DNA of 64,000 nucleotides from Porphyromonadaceae bacterium (GTDB lineage Bacteria > Bacteroidota > Bacteroidia > Bacteroidales > Dysgonomonadaceae). The stretch lies in the NCBI GenBank assembly GCA_021372865.1, contig JAJFTO010000018.1:1-64000 (forward strand). Reading direction: 5' to 3'. The notes below the pieces were generated by a model. The model made no database searches, was not told the DNA's origin, and saw nothing but the letters and a program-made list of their open reading frames with translations. The position numbers and the translations under genes are program-made. Below are positions 8,299 to 17,358 of this stretch, piece by piece (the stretch's first letter is position 1; each line of letters starts with the position of its first letter).

Positions 8299-9245
8299 AC
8301 TTCTTGTCCATTACTTCCAAACAAAGGTAACGTGGTGCATCCTTCCGGCAGATTAATTGCTGTTGCCGATTGCCCGTTAATATAGAGATCTGTTGCTTCT
8401 ATTTCGGATCCATAATTGGAAAGCAACTGGCTAACCTTTTCAAAATCGAAAATGGTCTTGCCTTCTTTTTTTTCCGGCAAAGCTTTTACCAAATCGGTAA
8501 AGGTCGGAAGAATCAGTTTTGAATCTTCTTTCAACTGTACCCAAAACAGAATTTCGTTATCAGTGCCTGCTTTTGATGCTGAATCGTATAAAGTTGCCCC
8601 TTGGCGCATTGCCGCTTTTAATTTAACAATGTCATCGATAAAAACAGCTCCTGCCTCCTCTCCGGCAAGTTCTTTTATTTCCGAAAGATTACCAGGATTG
8701 ATAGAAAAATGGTGCAGGTAATGTCCTTCCTGTAATTTAGATTGCCGACCAATAGTCGTCATGCCGCGTTCAGCTTCAGGATCATTCGATTTATTGCTAA
8801 ACGGTGAGATAATTTGTTCAGAAAAAATGTTGTTCTCGTGCCAAATATTTACACCATGATTGATTTGTACAGGCCCATGAATGGAAATATTAATATTTTT
8901 TCCGGCAAAGGTTGCCCCAAACAAACGAATATCAAGACATGTAAGAAGCTTAGAGGAGACGATTTGTTTTTTATTGTTTCCCGTTGGATAATCCCCAAAG
9001 TATTTCACATAAGTTTCATCGAGCGAGATCGGGTTCATATTCTCATTCAATGTTTTAAAGTAAAAAATCGTTTCATCTGGGTAAACTGCCTTAAAGAAAT
9101 TTTTTACCGTATACTTGTATGCTTTATCAGTTGCATAAACAGTTCCATCAGGTAAAGTGCGGGGTTGCCCCGAAAAATCGGCATTGTAGTTAGAATTGAT
9201 TGCTTTTACGACTGCACATCCGAATACTCTGTTTTTAAATTCCAT
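8295..9245 (-). CDS. cas7: Type I-B Cascade backbone subunit Cas7 (Csh2-like)
   Basis: A 316-residue protein beginning MEFKNRVFGCAVVKAINSNYNADFSGQPRTLPDGTVYATDKAYKY. This NPN-D-like opening, where the conserved part reads NSNYNADF.GQPR, is typical of Csh2/Cas7 of type I-B. Several copies polymerise along the crRNA spacer to form the Cascade backbone. Further family features are FGATFAGKNINISIHGPVQINHGVNI and the ETDLYINGQSATAINLPEG tail. It starts 12 bp after cas8b and overlaps cas5 by four bases, so it sits in the middle of the Cascade cluster. Confidence 0.93.
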   Translation of the reverse strand: MEFKNRVFGCAVVKAINSNYNADFSGQPRTLPDGTVYATDKAYKYTVKNFFKAVYPDETIFYFKTLNENMNPISLDETYVKYFGDYPTGNNKKQIVSSKLLTCLDIRLFGATFAGKNINISIHGPVQINHGVNIWHENNIFSEQIISPFSNKSNDPEAERGMTTIGRQSKLQEGHYLHHFSINPGNLSEIKELAGEEAGAVFIDDIVKLKAAMRQGATLYDSASKAGTDNEILFWVQLKEDSKLILPTFTDLVKALPEKKEGKTIFDFEKVSQLLSNYGSEIEATDLYINGQSATAINLPEGCTTLPLFGSNGQEV

Positions 9246-9257
9246 AGTGATATTATT

Positions 9258-9674
9258 TTAGTTGTTGATAGCTTCAGATTGTTCTTCCTTTTTGCTTGAT
9301 TTGTAAATAACTGATGGCGCGAAATAGCCTGCCAACAGGTAACGTTGATAGTTTTTAAGATTTTCATTGGTATCAAAAGCCAACACTTGTGAAATTAGTC
9401 GTTCAAATCGTCCTCTTCCCATGCTAATTTCGTGTTTATATGCATTCACGGCGTTAGCAATGGCGTTTTGCAGCTGAGGGGCGCTATTCTTTTGCAAAAA
9501 AGGCTCAAGCATGGCGTGGGTTGGATTACTGGCTTTGCACTTGCTCAGCAGAAAATAGATCGCCTGCCCGGCTGCAAAAAGGAATTCTGACACGTTCTTA
9601 TCATCAAGGAGAATGCTGTCGTCATTAGCAAGCAATTCCGTTTTTTCTAGTAGTGTTTTAAAAGTATTTGCCAT
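9258..9674 (-). CDS. Possible internally started small subunit Cas11b within cas8b
   Basis: In-frame ATG at 9674-9672 inside cas8b (protein sequence MANTFKTLLEKTE) is preceded by the purine-rich stretch CAGAGAAGAC and would give a 138-residue, helix-rich protein ending with Cas8b. No stand-alone small-subunit gene exists in this operon. Internal translation of Cas11 from the 3' end of the large-subunit gene is established for I-B and I-D systems. Which internal start is used here is inference; another Met (MFDEIM, start 9833) lies upstream. Confidence 0.4.
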   Translation of the reverse strand: MANTFKTLLEKTELLANDDSILLDDKNVSEFLFAAGQAIYFLLSKCKASNPTHAMLEPFLQKNSAPQLQNAIANAVNAYKHEISMGRGRFERLISQVLAFDTNENLKNYQRYLLAGYFAPSVIYKSSKKEEQSEAINN

Positions 9675-11207
9675 GTCTTCTCTGTTTTTTGATTGATTAC
9701 TAAATTTATTGTAAAGGCTAAACCAGATGTTTAGCTTTTCTTTTATCGAAAGTTCTTTCGTATGATATCCGTCTTTTAATTCGTCGTGTTTCAGATCGCT
9801 GGTAATTGAAGTGAGCATAATCTCGTCAAACATTGTTGAAGTGACGGCCTGTGCGCGACTTTTATAAATAAAATCATAAAATACTTTTCGGAAATGAAGA
9901 ATAAGGTTAGCTATGTCATCACCACCACTAATGTAATTAGGGTCAATATCATTAAAATAATTATAGTTGAACTGTCCCTCTTTCTCTCGCACTAATCCAT
10001 TATTGAAAATTTTTGTTACAATGCTATTTTCAAAACCAAAAATGGTGCGAATTTTCCGTGTCGGAAGAAGCTCTCCTTTTTGTTTTAACTGGAAGAGATT
10101 TTCAATCGCATAACCATTTAACTCATACTGAAAATTGGAAACGAAATCGAAATCATTTAGCACACCCCTACTAATATTTAAAAGGTAATAATTCCCCAAA
10201 ATCCGCTGCTCTTCCTTTTCATAAATACTTTTCAATAGCTGTGCATAAGAAAACTTGCGCTCTCCCTCATTATTGAAAATGCGAACAATTTCCGAATTGT
10301 TTTTAAATTCATTTTTATCAACAAAGATGGGAAGGGGATTGGGAAGTACACCATCATTAAGGAGTAAGTCAAATTTATTAAGTGCAATTGTATCTCTTGC
10401 TTGAATTCTACTTGCAACACCTTTGTGAAAGGCTCCGGTTTTATGTTGTAAAAATATTTTCTTAGTAAATTTTGCTCCAGTACCATTTATAAAATCACTA
10501 ACACCCCATGTCGTTTCATTAATGTCACTGTCAGAATTATAATCGTTTATATTGAACAGCTTTTCTCTTAAATAGCGTTCATGACAAAATTTGTATTCTT
10601 CAATGCTGATATTCTTTAAATAGAGACTAATATAAAAGTCATCCTTAAAGGTTTCAATCAATGTTTTTTCAACAAAAATTCCATCTTTTTCTGAAATTGT
10701 AACTGTTATGTTGTTGATAATATTGAGTACTTCAGGAATCATATTTTTGAAAGCAATGGTCTGTTCTTTAAGTTTTTCGGAATCATTAGCTATACAGACA
10801 GCAATCGCATTATCAAAATAGAATTTCAAAAGACGACTAATTTTATCCTCTTTAATTCCTTCGATCTTGTCGTTCGAATAGGATTTTATCTTAAAGCTGA
10901 CAACAAATGGAGAACAAGAGAAAATTTGTTTTTTCTTATCTAGGACCTTATTCATCGTATTTCCAACCCGTTTCCCTAATTCTTCATATTGAATTGCTTC
11001 ACGGTGTTTATCTGAAAGCCTTTCTTTCCCGTCATACACCACATAATCCTTCCCCTCAATGGGCGGATTGTTTTTCCAATTTCCTTCCTCGTCCAGTTCC
11101 ACCCAAAGGTGCAGGCCGGGCGAGAGACTTTTATTAAGGTCAAAGACCTCGGGGTAATCCCGTTCAAGATCGTTTACAAAATCTATAATTTCTCGTATCA
11201 TAATCAT
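9258..11207 (-). CDS. cas8b: Type I-B Cascade large subunit Cas8b (Csh1-like)
   Basis: A 649-residue protein starting MIMIREIIDFVNDLERDYPEVFD, in the large-subunit slot between cas6 and cas7. Its size, position and the C-terminal alpha-helical region (KSRAQAVTSTMFDEIMLTSITSDL onward) match Csh1/Cas8b, the subunit that reads the PAM and contacts Cas3. Sequence conservation in this family is low, so the call rests on synteny and length as well as on these stretches. The ATG overlaps the cas6 stop as ATGA. The last ~140 codons resemble a small-subunit domain and may also be translated separately (next entry). Confidence 0.9.
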   Translation of the reverse strand: MIMIREIIDFVNDLERDYPEVFDLNKSLSPGLHLWVELDEEGNWKNNPPIEGKDYVVYDGKERLSDKHREAIQYEELGKRVGNTMNKVLDKKKQIFSCSPFVVSFKIKSYSNDKIEGIKEDKISRLLKFYFDNAIAVCIANDSEKLKEQTIAFKNMIPEVLNIINNITVTISEKDGIFVEKTLIETFKDDFYISLYLKNISIEEYKFCHERYLREKLFNINDYNSDSDINETTWGVSDFINGTGAKFTKKIFLQHKTGAFHKGVASRIQARDTIALNKFDLLLNDGVLPNPLPIFVDKNEFKNNSEIVRIFNNEGERKFSYAQLLKSIYEKEEQRILGNYYLLNISRGVLNDFDFVSNFQYELNGYAIENLFQLKQKGELLPTRKIRTIFGFENSIVTKIFNNGLVREKEGQFNYNYFNDIDPNYISGGDDIANLILHFRKVFYDFIYKSRAQAVTSTMFDEIMLTSITSDLKHDELKDGYHTKELSIKEKLNIWFSLYNKFSNQSKNREDMANTFKTLLEKTELLANDDSILLDDKNVSEFLFAAGQAIYFLLSKCKASNPTHAMLEPFLQKNSAPQLQNAIANAVNAYKHEISMGRGRFERLISQVLAFDTNENLKNYQRYLLAGYFAPSVIYKSSKKEEQSEAINN

Positions 11208-11989
11208 TTGGATAATTTATTCATTTTCACCCACCCAAACCCGCTGCTGCTTTTTTCGCTTATGCCAGCATTCCAAATCATTCGATAAATCTCAACAGGG
11301 GCTGACAGCTCAAAATCGAATAAATTGCCTATAACCCTCGACTCTTCACTGGTTCCGGGCTTTATGACAAAACCGGCTCGTTTGAATGGAGAGGTAAGGG
11401 TTAGTTTTATGAGATCACCTGAATACTTCACACCTTTGCGGGTATTGTTGTATTTTTCAACCAAATGCTTGACTGCAAGCAAACGAAAAGGTTCGTCGTC
11501 GGGAGTCAGATATTTCGGATATTTGTCTTGCTCTGATTGATAACTGACCACCCAGGGAGAAACAAGGCGATATTTCATGGTCTCTGAAAAATGCGGTTCG
11601 GGCAACGCCTCAACCTGTGTCACGGTAAAATCGATCCCGTTGAATTTATCGCCCAAATAAAAGGATTGCTGCATAAATAGCCCCTTGATAAAGTTGGAAG
11701 CAGCTTCCGGTACGTCAAACGATATCTGTAATGCAATCTCCTGCAGAACAATCTCAAAAAGCTTTTTATCTTTCCAGAGGATGGGCTTTCCAAAGTCCAG
11801 CGGAGAAAAACAAAACAGTTTGTATAATTTTGTGTCGTCCTGCCCATACCCTTTCTCATGAAGAAATCGGGCAAAATCTCTATCGGCCTGCTTAAGCACT
11901 TTATAAATCCACGCACTGATGTAGTACTGGTAATCCATGGGCAACATGCGTTGCTTTGTGGTACGGTTTAACGATAGTCGGAATCTCAT
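11204..11989 (-). CDS. cas6: CRISPR pre-crRNA endoribonuclease Cas6
   Basis: A 261-residue Cas6 starting MRFRLSLNRTTKQRMLPMDYQYYISAWIYKVL, the usual first RAMP fold with the P-x-x-Y-x-Y helix. It ends with SSSGFGWVKM, the glycine-rich loop near the C-terminus that identifies Cas6. It cuts each repeat in the pre-crRNA to leave the ATTGAAAT handle. A longer reading begins at 12031 (MLFFLCSLFNYSND), but the ATG at 11989 fits the family start. It is the first gene of the operon; only about 90 bp separate it from the insertion sequence. Confidence 0.93.
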   Translation of the reverse strand: MRFRLSLNRTTKQRMLPMDYQYYISAWIYKVLKQADRDFARFLHEKGYGQDDTKLYKLFCFSPLDFGKPILWKDKKLFEIVLQEIALQISFDVPEAASNFIKGLFMQQSFYLGDKFNGIDFTVTQVEALPEPHFSETMKYRLVSPWVVSYQSEQDKYPKYLTPDDEPFRLLAVKHLVEKYNNTRKGVKYSGDLIKLTLTSPFKRAGFVIKPGTSEESRVIGNLFDFELSAPVEIYRMIWNAGISEKSSSGFGWVKMNKLSK

Positions 11990-12031
11990 ATCATTTGAAT
12001 AATTGAATAAAGAACAAAGAAAAAATAACAA

Positions 12032-12050
12032 ATTGACAACTTATGTCAAT
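12032..12050. promoter_or_regulatory. Inverted repeat upstream of cas6
   Basis: ATTGACA, a 5-base spacer, then TGTCAAT: a perfect 7-bp inverted repeat 43 bp upstream of the cas6 start codon, between it and the IS end. It is operator-like in size and position. A second, reversed-polarity pair (GTCAAT-N5-ATTGAC, 13484-13500) lies on the far side of the IS. Regulator unknown. Confidence 0.45.
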
Positions 12051-12079
12051 CAACATAATTTTATTTTGTTATATTTTTT

Positions 12080-13398
12080 CACTAGTGTCCACTAAAAAAT
12101 TGGCACTGTGTAAATATTAAAAAACAAACAAACTTGGTTCACTTGAACCGCATCGTTCATTGACATTATTGAAGTTAGATTTGTTGAGCAAGTCTTTTAA
12201 ATTGGCCTTGTCCGTTAGTGACATGCTGAGTATTTGAAGCATCTCATAGACGGTGCATTCGAGTTTCAAATCATGATGTACAATAGCCACAAGACAGTAA
12301 GCGGTGATCGCTGAGTATATCTGGATACGGACTGCATTCTCAGTTACACCCCAGAATTTTTGGATATTGAGATGCTGTTTCATCCATTTGAAGAACAGCT
12401 CAATCTGCCATCTGTTCATGTAAAGAAGTGCAACTTGCAATGCGTCAAGGCTAAAAACGTTGGTAAGAAACGTGAACTCCCGGTCTTGATCTTCGTCGTA
12501 GAAGACAATTTTTCGCAAGGGTTTCGGGTAATACTTTTCGCTCATATATCCGGTGAATATCACCACACAATCTGAGCGAACGTTTTTGGGCATCCTTCTT
12601 TTCCATCTTACAGCCTTGCATTGCAGATTGTTCTTGGCTCTCTCCACAAACATTGATCGAATCTCGTTGATCTTAAACAAGCGTTTGAAGTCATTGTAGC
12701 CACGGTCGAAGACATAGAAGGAGCCGGGTTCATAGGGAATGACATCCATAGCATTTACATCATTGACTGCTGCGGGAGTGATATGGAAAAACGTTGGGAT
12801 TTGGGTTTCCAGATCAAACAGGGTATGGATTTTAACTCCTCCCTTGGTCTTTCTGAAACGAGCCCATTGATAAACGTTCAAACATAGGTCGATGGTGGTA
12901 GAATCAAAGGCATAGACTTTTCCTCCCAGCTTGAAGATATTGTCCATACGTTTTGATTGGGCTTTGCCAACCATGTAGTATGCAAATTCTTCAAAGATCC
13001 GATAGTCACGATTGGTATTTGCTTTGGATAGATTGCTTAGTTTGACATCACTGCCAAACCCGAGATGATAGCCTTTTCCCCGATGTGCGCCAATAGCCAT
13101 TGTCAGATCTCTTAGGCTTTTTCTATTGCAGAGTTGGCCGAACATGAGAACAAGCAGTTGATTCCAGCAGGTGAAAGACTTGATATAGCGGTTTCCTTGG
13201 TACTTATCCACGATATGCCTGAACTTGTCGGCATTTAGGGACTCGACTAATTGGGCAAAAACGAACTTCTCTTTATGCATAATGTATTGTATATCAATAC
13301 AAAGATAAATTGAAATCGTCGCACCCCAAAAGACGCTACAACTATCTAATATTCAATAATTTCAAAGAGCTTTTGCGAATTTTTAGTGGACACTAATG
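12080..13398 (-). mobile_element. IS4-family insertion sequence, complete, 1319 bp
   Basis: Bounded by 19-bp terminal inverted repeats CAYTAGTGTCCACTAAAAA, whose left copy has C and right copy T at position 3. It is flanked by a perfect 9-bp direct duplication ATATTTTTT (12071-12079 and 13399-13407). It carries one intact transposase gene transcribed toward cas6. Intact ends, intact ORF and exact target duplication indicate a recent or at least undecayed insertion. It separates cas6 from whatever sequence originally preceded the cas operon. Confidence 0.93.
12117..13280 (-). CDS. IS4-family DDE transposase
   Basis: A 387-residue transposase. The catalytic Asp residues are in KVYAFDSTTIDLC and FYVFDRGYNDF. 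The IS4 YREK signature is exact in YMNRWQIELFFKWMK (Y-x2-R-x3-E-x6-K), giving the catalytic Glu. The N-terminal part (MHKEKFVFAQLVESL...TCWNQLLVLMFGQL) matches the DUF4372-type N-terminus common in Bacteroidota IS4 elements. The gene is full length with no frameshift, so the element may be mobile. Transcription runs in the same direction as the cas operon, so readthrough into cas6 is possible. Confidence 0.96.
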   Translation of the reverse strand: MHKEKFVFAQLVESLNADKFRHIVDKYQGNRYIKSFTCWNQLLVLMFGQLCNRKSLRDLTMAIGAHRGKGYHLGFGSDVKLSNLSKANTNRDYRIFEEFAYYMVGKAQSKRMDNIFKLGGKVYAFDSTTIDLCLNVYQWARFRKTKGGVKIHTLFDLETQIPTFFHITPAAVNDVNAMDVIPYEPGSFYVFDRGYNDFKRLFKINEIRSMFVERAKNNLQCKAVRWKRRMPKNVRSDCVVIFTGYMSEKYYPKPLRKIVFYDEDQDREFTFLTNVFSLDALQVALLYMNRWQIELFFKWMKQHLNIQKFWGVTENAVRIQIYSAITAYCLVAIVHHDLKLECTVYEMLQILSMSLTDKANLKDLLNKSNFNNVNERCGSSEPSLFVF

Positions 13399-14020
13399 AT
13401 ATTTTTTTATTTATTTTTTCCGCAATGATCGGCAAATAAAAAAGGAAAGGGAATTGATTCTCTTTAACGAAATTGAATAATGCGTCAATGCATAATTGAC
13501 TTTTTAATGGCTTAAACATGATTTATCCGGTCTTTAACGCCTTAAAATTATAAATTTTTTAACAACAAACAAAAAAAATCCAGGAAATTAACAAGCAGGG
13601 ATTTTTATTTTACTATAGCACTACTTTCCAAAGAAATTTCACCACAGTTCCAATTAAAGATTATCGGCGTTTTTTTTTGGAAAAATTTTTATATTATCAT
13701 CTTTGTCTCTTGAAGAATGAATATCTAATTACATATCAACCTTGTGACCTCGATCAATATTCACGGGCACATTAATTTTGAATACAATGGTAAGATTCAA
13801 AGGAGCTATTCTGATTTTTGGTGACTTCTATCCGAAGAAAAGTATTATCAGTTTCCAACGGATCTCTTGTCAAATCAAAATATTATTAAAACTCGTTGTG
13901 CATGTCAGATTACTAAACTAAATTTGCACATAATCGGTATACTTCATGCCGGAGATGTACAGTAAGTTTTTCGGACTTCCGGATTAATCGACCCGTGGTA
14001 ACTGACAAAAAAAGTAACGA
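13399..14020. other. 622-bp AT-rich intergenic region
   Basis: No gene is supported here. It contains the right-hand target duplication of the IS (13399-13407), an inverted pair GTCAAT-N5-ATTGAC at 13484-13500, long A and T runs, and near its right end a plausible promoter for the downstream hydrolase. If the IS inserted recently, the left part of this stretch was once the upstream region of cas6. I see no minus-strand TAnnTTTG here that would mark an old cas promoter. Confidence 0.6.
13895..13926 (+). promoter_or_regulatory. Bacteroidota-type promoter for the GH28-like gene
   Basis: GTTG at 13895-13898 (one mismatch to TTTG), 20 bases, then TAAATTTG at 13919-13926, matching the -33/-7 consensus TTTG-N19-21-TAnnTTTG. 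It implies a ~90-nt untranslated leader before the start codon at 14021. Confidence 0.6.
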
Positions 14021-15547
14021 ATGATAAAAAGCAGCTTTGTTAAACTGACGTTAATTGCAGTTGTGATAATGTTTTCGGCTTTCAGCGAAGGCAATAAAGT
14101 GTTCTCATCTGTACAAATTTTTCCTGCACCCGAAGGGATTGAGCCGTCAAAAGATTACAAAGTGTTTGTGGATGACAAACCGGTTTTTTGTTATCCTACA
14201 TGGCGACTGGATAATCAGAAGACCACAAATCAGATTAACAACCGCAAGGTATCCGGACTCAGCTTTGCCATATTCGATTTCAGCCGCCCTGTGAAGGTGC
14301 GCCTGGAATTACGTAGCGGCCTGATATCTTCGGAATCGCAGGTGCGCGTATTACCTGCGACCTTGGGTATTACTCCTTCGGTACAGGGAAATACCATTGA
14401 GTTTACGTTGAATTCACCTGGAAATGTGACCATCGACCCGTCGGGAGATAGTCAGAATGCACTGCACCTATTTTCAAATTTTCCTGAAACTGACATTCCA
14501 GACCCTCATGATCCCAATGTTATTTATTACGGGCCGGGAGTGCACAATATTGAATCTGTGGTCCTGAAATCCGGACAAACGCTATACCTGGCAGGGGGTG
14601 CCCTCGTGCGTGTCTCACCACCTACAACAGGCGGCACCTATAAGGCATCCGGCATGGAATACAACAGTGCGGAACCTGCCGTCCTCCTGAACGAGTCGAA
14701 CGTCACCATCCGGGGACGCGGAATTATTTCTGGCATGCGCTCTTTCACCGATATGAAGCGTTTTAATCTGATTCGCGGAAACGACGTGGAAAATGTGACC
14801 ATTCGTGATATCGTGGTGATGGAAGGCGCCAACTGGGAGGTGCATTTCAGGGGATGCAGCAATGTGCGGATAGAGGGTCTGCGGGTGCTGGGGTTCTTTG
14901 AGAACTCCGACGGTATTGCCGTAGAGGGAGGTCTGTCCAAAGGAAGCACCGATGTGATTGTACGAAACAGTTTTGTTCACAACTCGGATGATGGCCTGGA
15001 GATAAAGTCAAGGGGAAAGTTTAGCGTGAAAAATGTCCGTTTTGAAAACTGTCAGGTCTGGTCGGACTCCGGAACCCCCATGGGGCTGACAGGTGAAATT
15101 GAGCAACCAGTGGAAAATATTACATGGAAAGGGATCACGGTAATTCATTATCCCTCATTTCCTGCATCGTTTCCTGAGGGGAGGGCTGCTATTTTGATCA
15201 TGGCGCAGGGAGGCGGCCGTGTACGGAATATTTTATTCGAAGATATTGTGGTCGAGTCGAATATCGGACTTCGGCCTGCAGTAAGAATTACAAACGAAAA
15301 AAAGAAGTGGAACGGAGCGGCGGTTTATCCGGGCACGAAGTTCTCTGAAATATCAGGAGTGACGCTCCGGAATGTGAACATGCGCAATTTCACCAATTCA
15401 GCAAGCACCGACAAGCTGTTATTTAAAAATGGCGACCCACACACCCTACACGAGGTGGTACTTGAAAACGTGAGAATCAACGGAAAACAGGTCACCGCCA
15501 CTGACAACCGGATTGAAAATCTGAACGCACATCTGATCATCCGATAG
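14021..15547 (+). CDS. Secreted right-handed beta-helix glycoside hydrolase (GH28/GH49-like)
   Basis: A 508-residue protein with an N-terminal signal peptide (MIKSSFVKLTLIAVVIMFSAFS). An N-terminal beta-sandwich region (about 30-150) precedes a long parallel beta-helix made of repeats such as ESNVTIRGRGIISG, VENVTIRDIVVMEG, CSNVRIEGLRVLG and TDVIVRNSFVHNSDDGLEI. The NSDGIAVEGG and NSDDGLEIKSRG stretches resemble the catalytic Asp turns of polygalacturonase-type enzymes. The two-domain layout (sandwich then helix) is closer to GH49 dextranase/isopullulanase relatives than to plain GH28. The exact substrate cannot be read; a pectic or other plant polysaccharide is inferred from the neighbouring xylanase genes. 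It probably acts in the periplasm or outside the cell. Confidence 0.8.
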   Translation: MIKSSFVKLTLIAVVIMFSAFSEGNKVFSSVQIFPAPEGIEPSKDYKVFVDDKPVFCYPTWRLDNQKTTNQINNRKVSGLSFAIFDFSRPVKVRLELRSGLISSESQVRVLPATLGITPSVQGNTIEFTLNSPGNVTIDPSGDSQNALHLFSNFPETDIPDPHDPNVIYYGPGVHNIESVVLKSGQTLYLAGGALVRVSPPTTGGTYKASGMEYNSAEPAVLLNESNVTIRGRGIISGMRSFTDMKRFNLIRGNDVENVTIRDIVVMEGANWEVHFRGCSNVRIEGLRVLGFFENSDGIAVEGGLSKGSTDVIVRNSFVHNSDDGLEIKSRGKFSVKNVRFENCQVWSDSGTPMGLTGEIEQPVENITWKGITVIHYPSFPASFPEGRAAILIMAQGGGRVRNILFEDIVVESNIGLRPAVRITNEKKKWNGAAVYPGTKFSEISGVTLRNVNMRNFTNSASTDKLLFKNGDPHTLHEVVLENVRINGKQVTATDNRIENLNAHLIIR

Positions 15548-15689
15548 CATAAATTCCCGGGCTGCATCAGGAATTTGTTTTACCTTGTAGGCAAACTATA
15601 AATATTTGTAACATTTGTTTAATTTATCAAATAAATGTCTTTCTGTTTTGTTTTATATTATAAAATAAAACAATTAAAATCAGTACTCT

Positions 15690-17342
15690 ATGAAATCAAA
15701 ATTATCGGTTTTTATTGCTTTTGTACTTTTATTTGCGATTTTGTCTCTGCTTCTGTCATGCGGCAGAACGGCAAAACTGAATACAGGAAACGACAAGTCC
15801 TTGTTGGATACGACCGGGTTTAAAAGAGACCTTTTTATACTTTCGTCTGACAGCATGGAAGGTCGGATGCCGGGAACACGAGGAGGGAAAAGAGCTGCGG
15901 ATTATATAGCCAATCGGTTCAGACAATATGGGCTAATCCCCTGTTCTGCTGATCAGGGTTACTTTCAGAAGGTCAATATCGAGTCTTTTCAACCTGATTA
16001 TACTACTGCCAAAATTTCCATCACCGGAAAGAATTTTGAGGAAAAGATCATTCCCTACAATGAAATGATTCTTATCAGCAGAGATGAGAAACCTTCTGTT
16101 GATGTTGAAGGTGACCTTGTTTTTGTAGGATACGGCACTGTAGCTCCTGAGTACGAATGGGATGATTATAAAAATGTGGATGTTTCCGATAAAATAGTAG
16201 TATGTCTTTTTAATCATCCGGATTTCAGGAGTCCTGATTACACTGCGGGGCAGACCACATATTACGGTAAATTTGATTGTAAAGCTGAGACTGCTTTCAG
16301 GAAAGGGGCTAAAGGCATCCTCTTCATCTTTCAGGAAGACTTATTTCCATACGACCACTGGCAAAATGTTATCTCTAATTTTTCCTTCGGTGATTATGCT
16401 CCGTCTTCAAAAATACCGATGGTATCGTATATCACCGAAAGCGCCTTTGACAGGATTATGGCGAATGAAAAAATGAATCTTAGTCAGCTGATTGAAAAAG
16501 CTGACAGCAAAGACTTTCATCCTTTCCCGCTTTCCATGAAAATCCATGCCAGTTTTAAGCAGAAAATAAAAAAATATAGCACACATAATGTGATTGGCTA
16601 TGTCAGGGGCACAAAAAGACCTGATGAAGCATTCATTTACATGGCACATTACGATCATCTGGGAGTAATGCGTCCGGTTCAAGGTGACAGCATTTACAAT
16701 GGTGCGATAGATAATGCAAGCGGAACTGCAGGGATCATCAGTCTGGCCAAATATTTCTCAGTGCATCCCCCGGAACGGTCGGTCGTCTTTCTTGCCACCA
16801 CAGCAGAAGAATTATCGTTCCAAGGTGTCTTTCATTACCTGGCACATCCTTTGATCCCACTTGAGAAGACAATTGCAGGTGTAAATATTGATATGATGGA
16901 TTTTCTTGGTTCGACTGATTCTATCAATTTAAGCCAGCTTCAGTATACAGATGCTTATAATGCAGTCAAAAGCGTCACAGATGAGATGAATATAGGTTTG
17001 AATGCCTCAGGCATAGATAAAATGTACTTAAATTTTCGTTTAGAAAGCTATCCTTTTGCTCTCCACGATATTCTAATGCTTAATCTTGTTTTTAAGGATA
17101 TTGGAAATCATCATGATGCCGTTAGCGATAATCAGCTTGAAATGATTAAAAGTATGGGCGGCCTCAATTATCATACCCCTTTTGATGAAATAAAACCCTG
17201 GTTCAGATATGACGGGATATTACAGGAGCTTGAATTGGCTAAGAATATAGGCTTATTTTATTCAAATAAAGGCAAGAAGCCAATATTCAGGGATAATAAC
17301 CCGTATGAGCCAGCCAAAACTATGTGGATTTCAAAGCACTGA
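15690..17342 (+). CDS. M28-family zinc peptidase lipoprotein
   Basis: A 550-residue lipoprotein: N-terminal hydrophobic segment with lipobox LLSC (Cys24). A PA-like insert region (about 95-270, with VFVGYGTVAPEYEWDDY) is followed by the M28 peptidase core. Zinc ligand and catalytic motifs are visible: MAHYDHLG (His320), GAIDNASG (Asp341), TAEE (Glu373-374) and a later NIDMMD. The family comprises aminopeptidases and carboxypeptidases that process peptides outside the cytoplasm. The last His-bearing motif lies near NYHTPFDEIKPWF. It is followed after 16 bp by an alpha/beta hydrolase gene, probably cotranscribed. Confidence 0.9.
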   Translation: MKSKLSVFIAFVLLFAILSLLLSCGRTAKLNTGNDKSLLDTTGFKRDLFILSSDSMEGRMPGTRGGKRAADYIANRFRQYGLIPCSADQGYFQKVNIESFQPDYTTAKISITGKNFEEKIIPYNEMILISRDEKPSVDVEGDLVFVGYGTVAPEYEWDDYKNVDVSDKIVVCLFNHPDFRSPDYTAGQTTYYGKFDCKAETAFRKGAKGILFIFQEDLFPYDHWQNVISNFSFGDYAPSSKIPMVSYITESAFDRIMANEKMNLSQLIEKADSKDFHPFPLSMKIHASFKQKIKKYSTHNVIGYVRGTKRPDEAFIYMAHYDHLGVMRPVQGDSIYNGAIDNASGTAGIISLAKYFSVHPPERSVVFLATTAEELSFQGVFHYLAHPLIPLEKTIAGVNIDMMDFLGSTDSINLSQLQYTDAYNAVKSVTDEMNIGLNASGIDKMYLNFRLESYPFALHDILMLNLVFKDIGNHHDAVSDNQLEMIKSMGGLNYHTPFDEIKPWFRYDGILQELELAKNIGLFYSNKGKKPIFRDNNPYEPAKTMWISKH

Positions 17343-17358
17343 TTTTAATTTTATAGCT

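Noticed and set aside
14615..14980. Long minus-strand frames inside the GH28-like gene, and similar antisense frames in cydDC, aspS, hppA and nuo genes
   Set aside because: They are antisense shadows of strong coding genes; none shows family motifs or a start context.
15549..15576. AAATTCC...GGAATTT hairpin after the GH28-like gene as a terminator
   Set aside because: The stem is only 7 bp and AT-rich with a 12-base loop and a weak T run.
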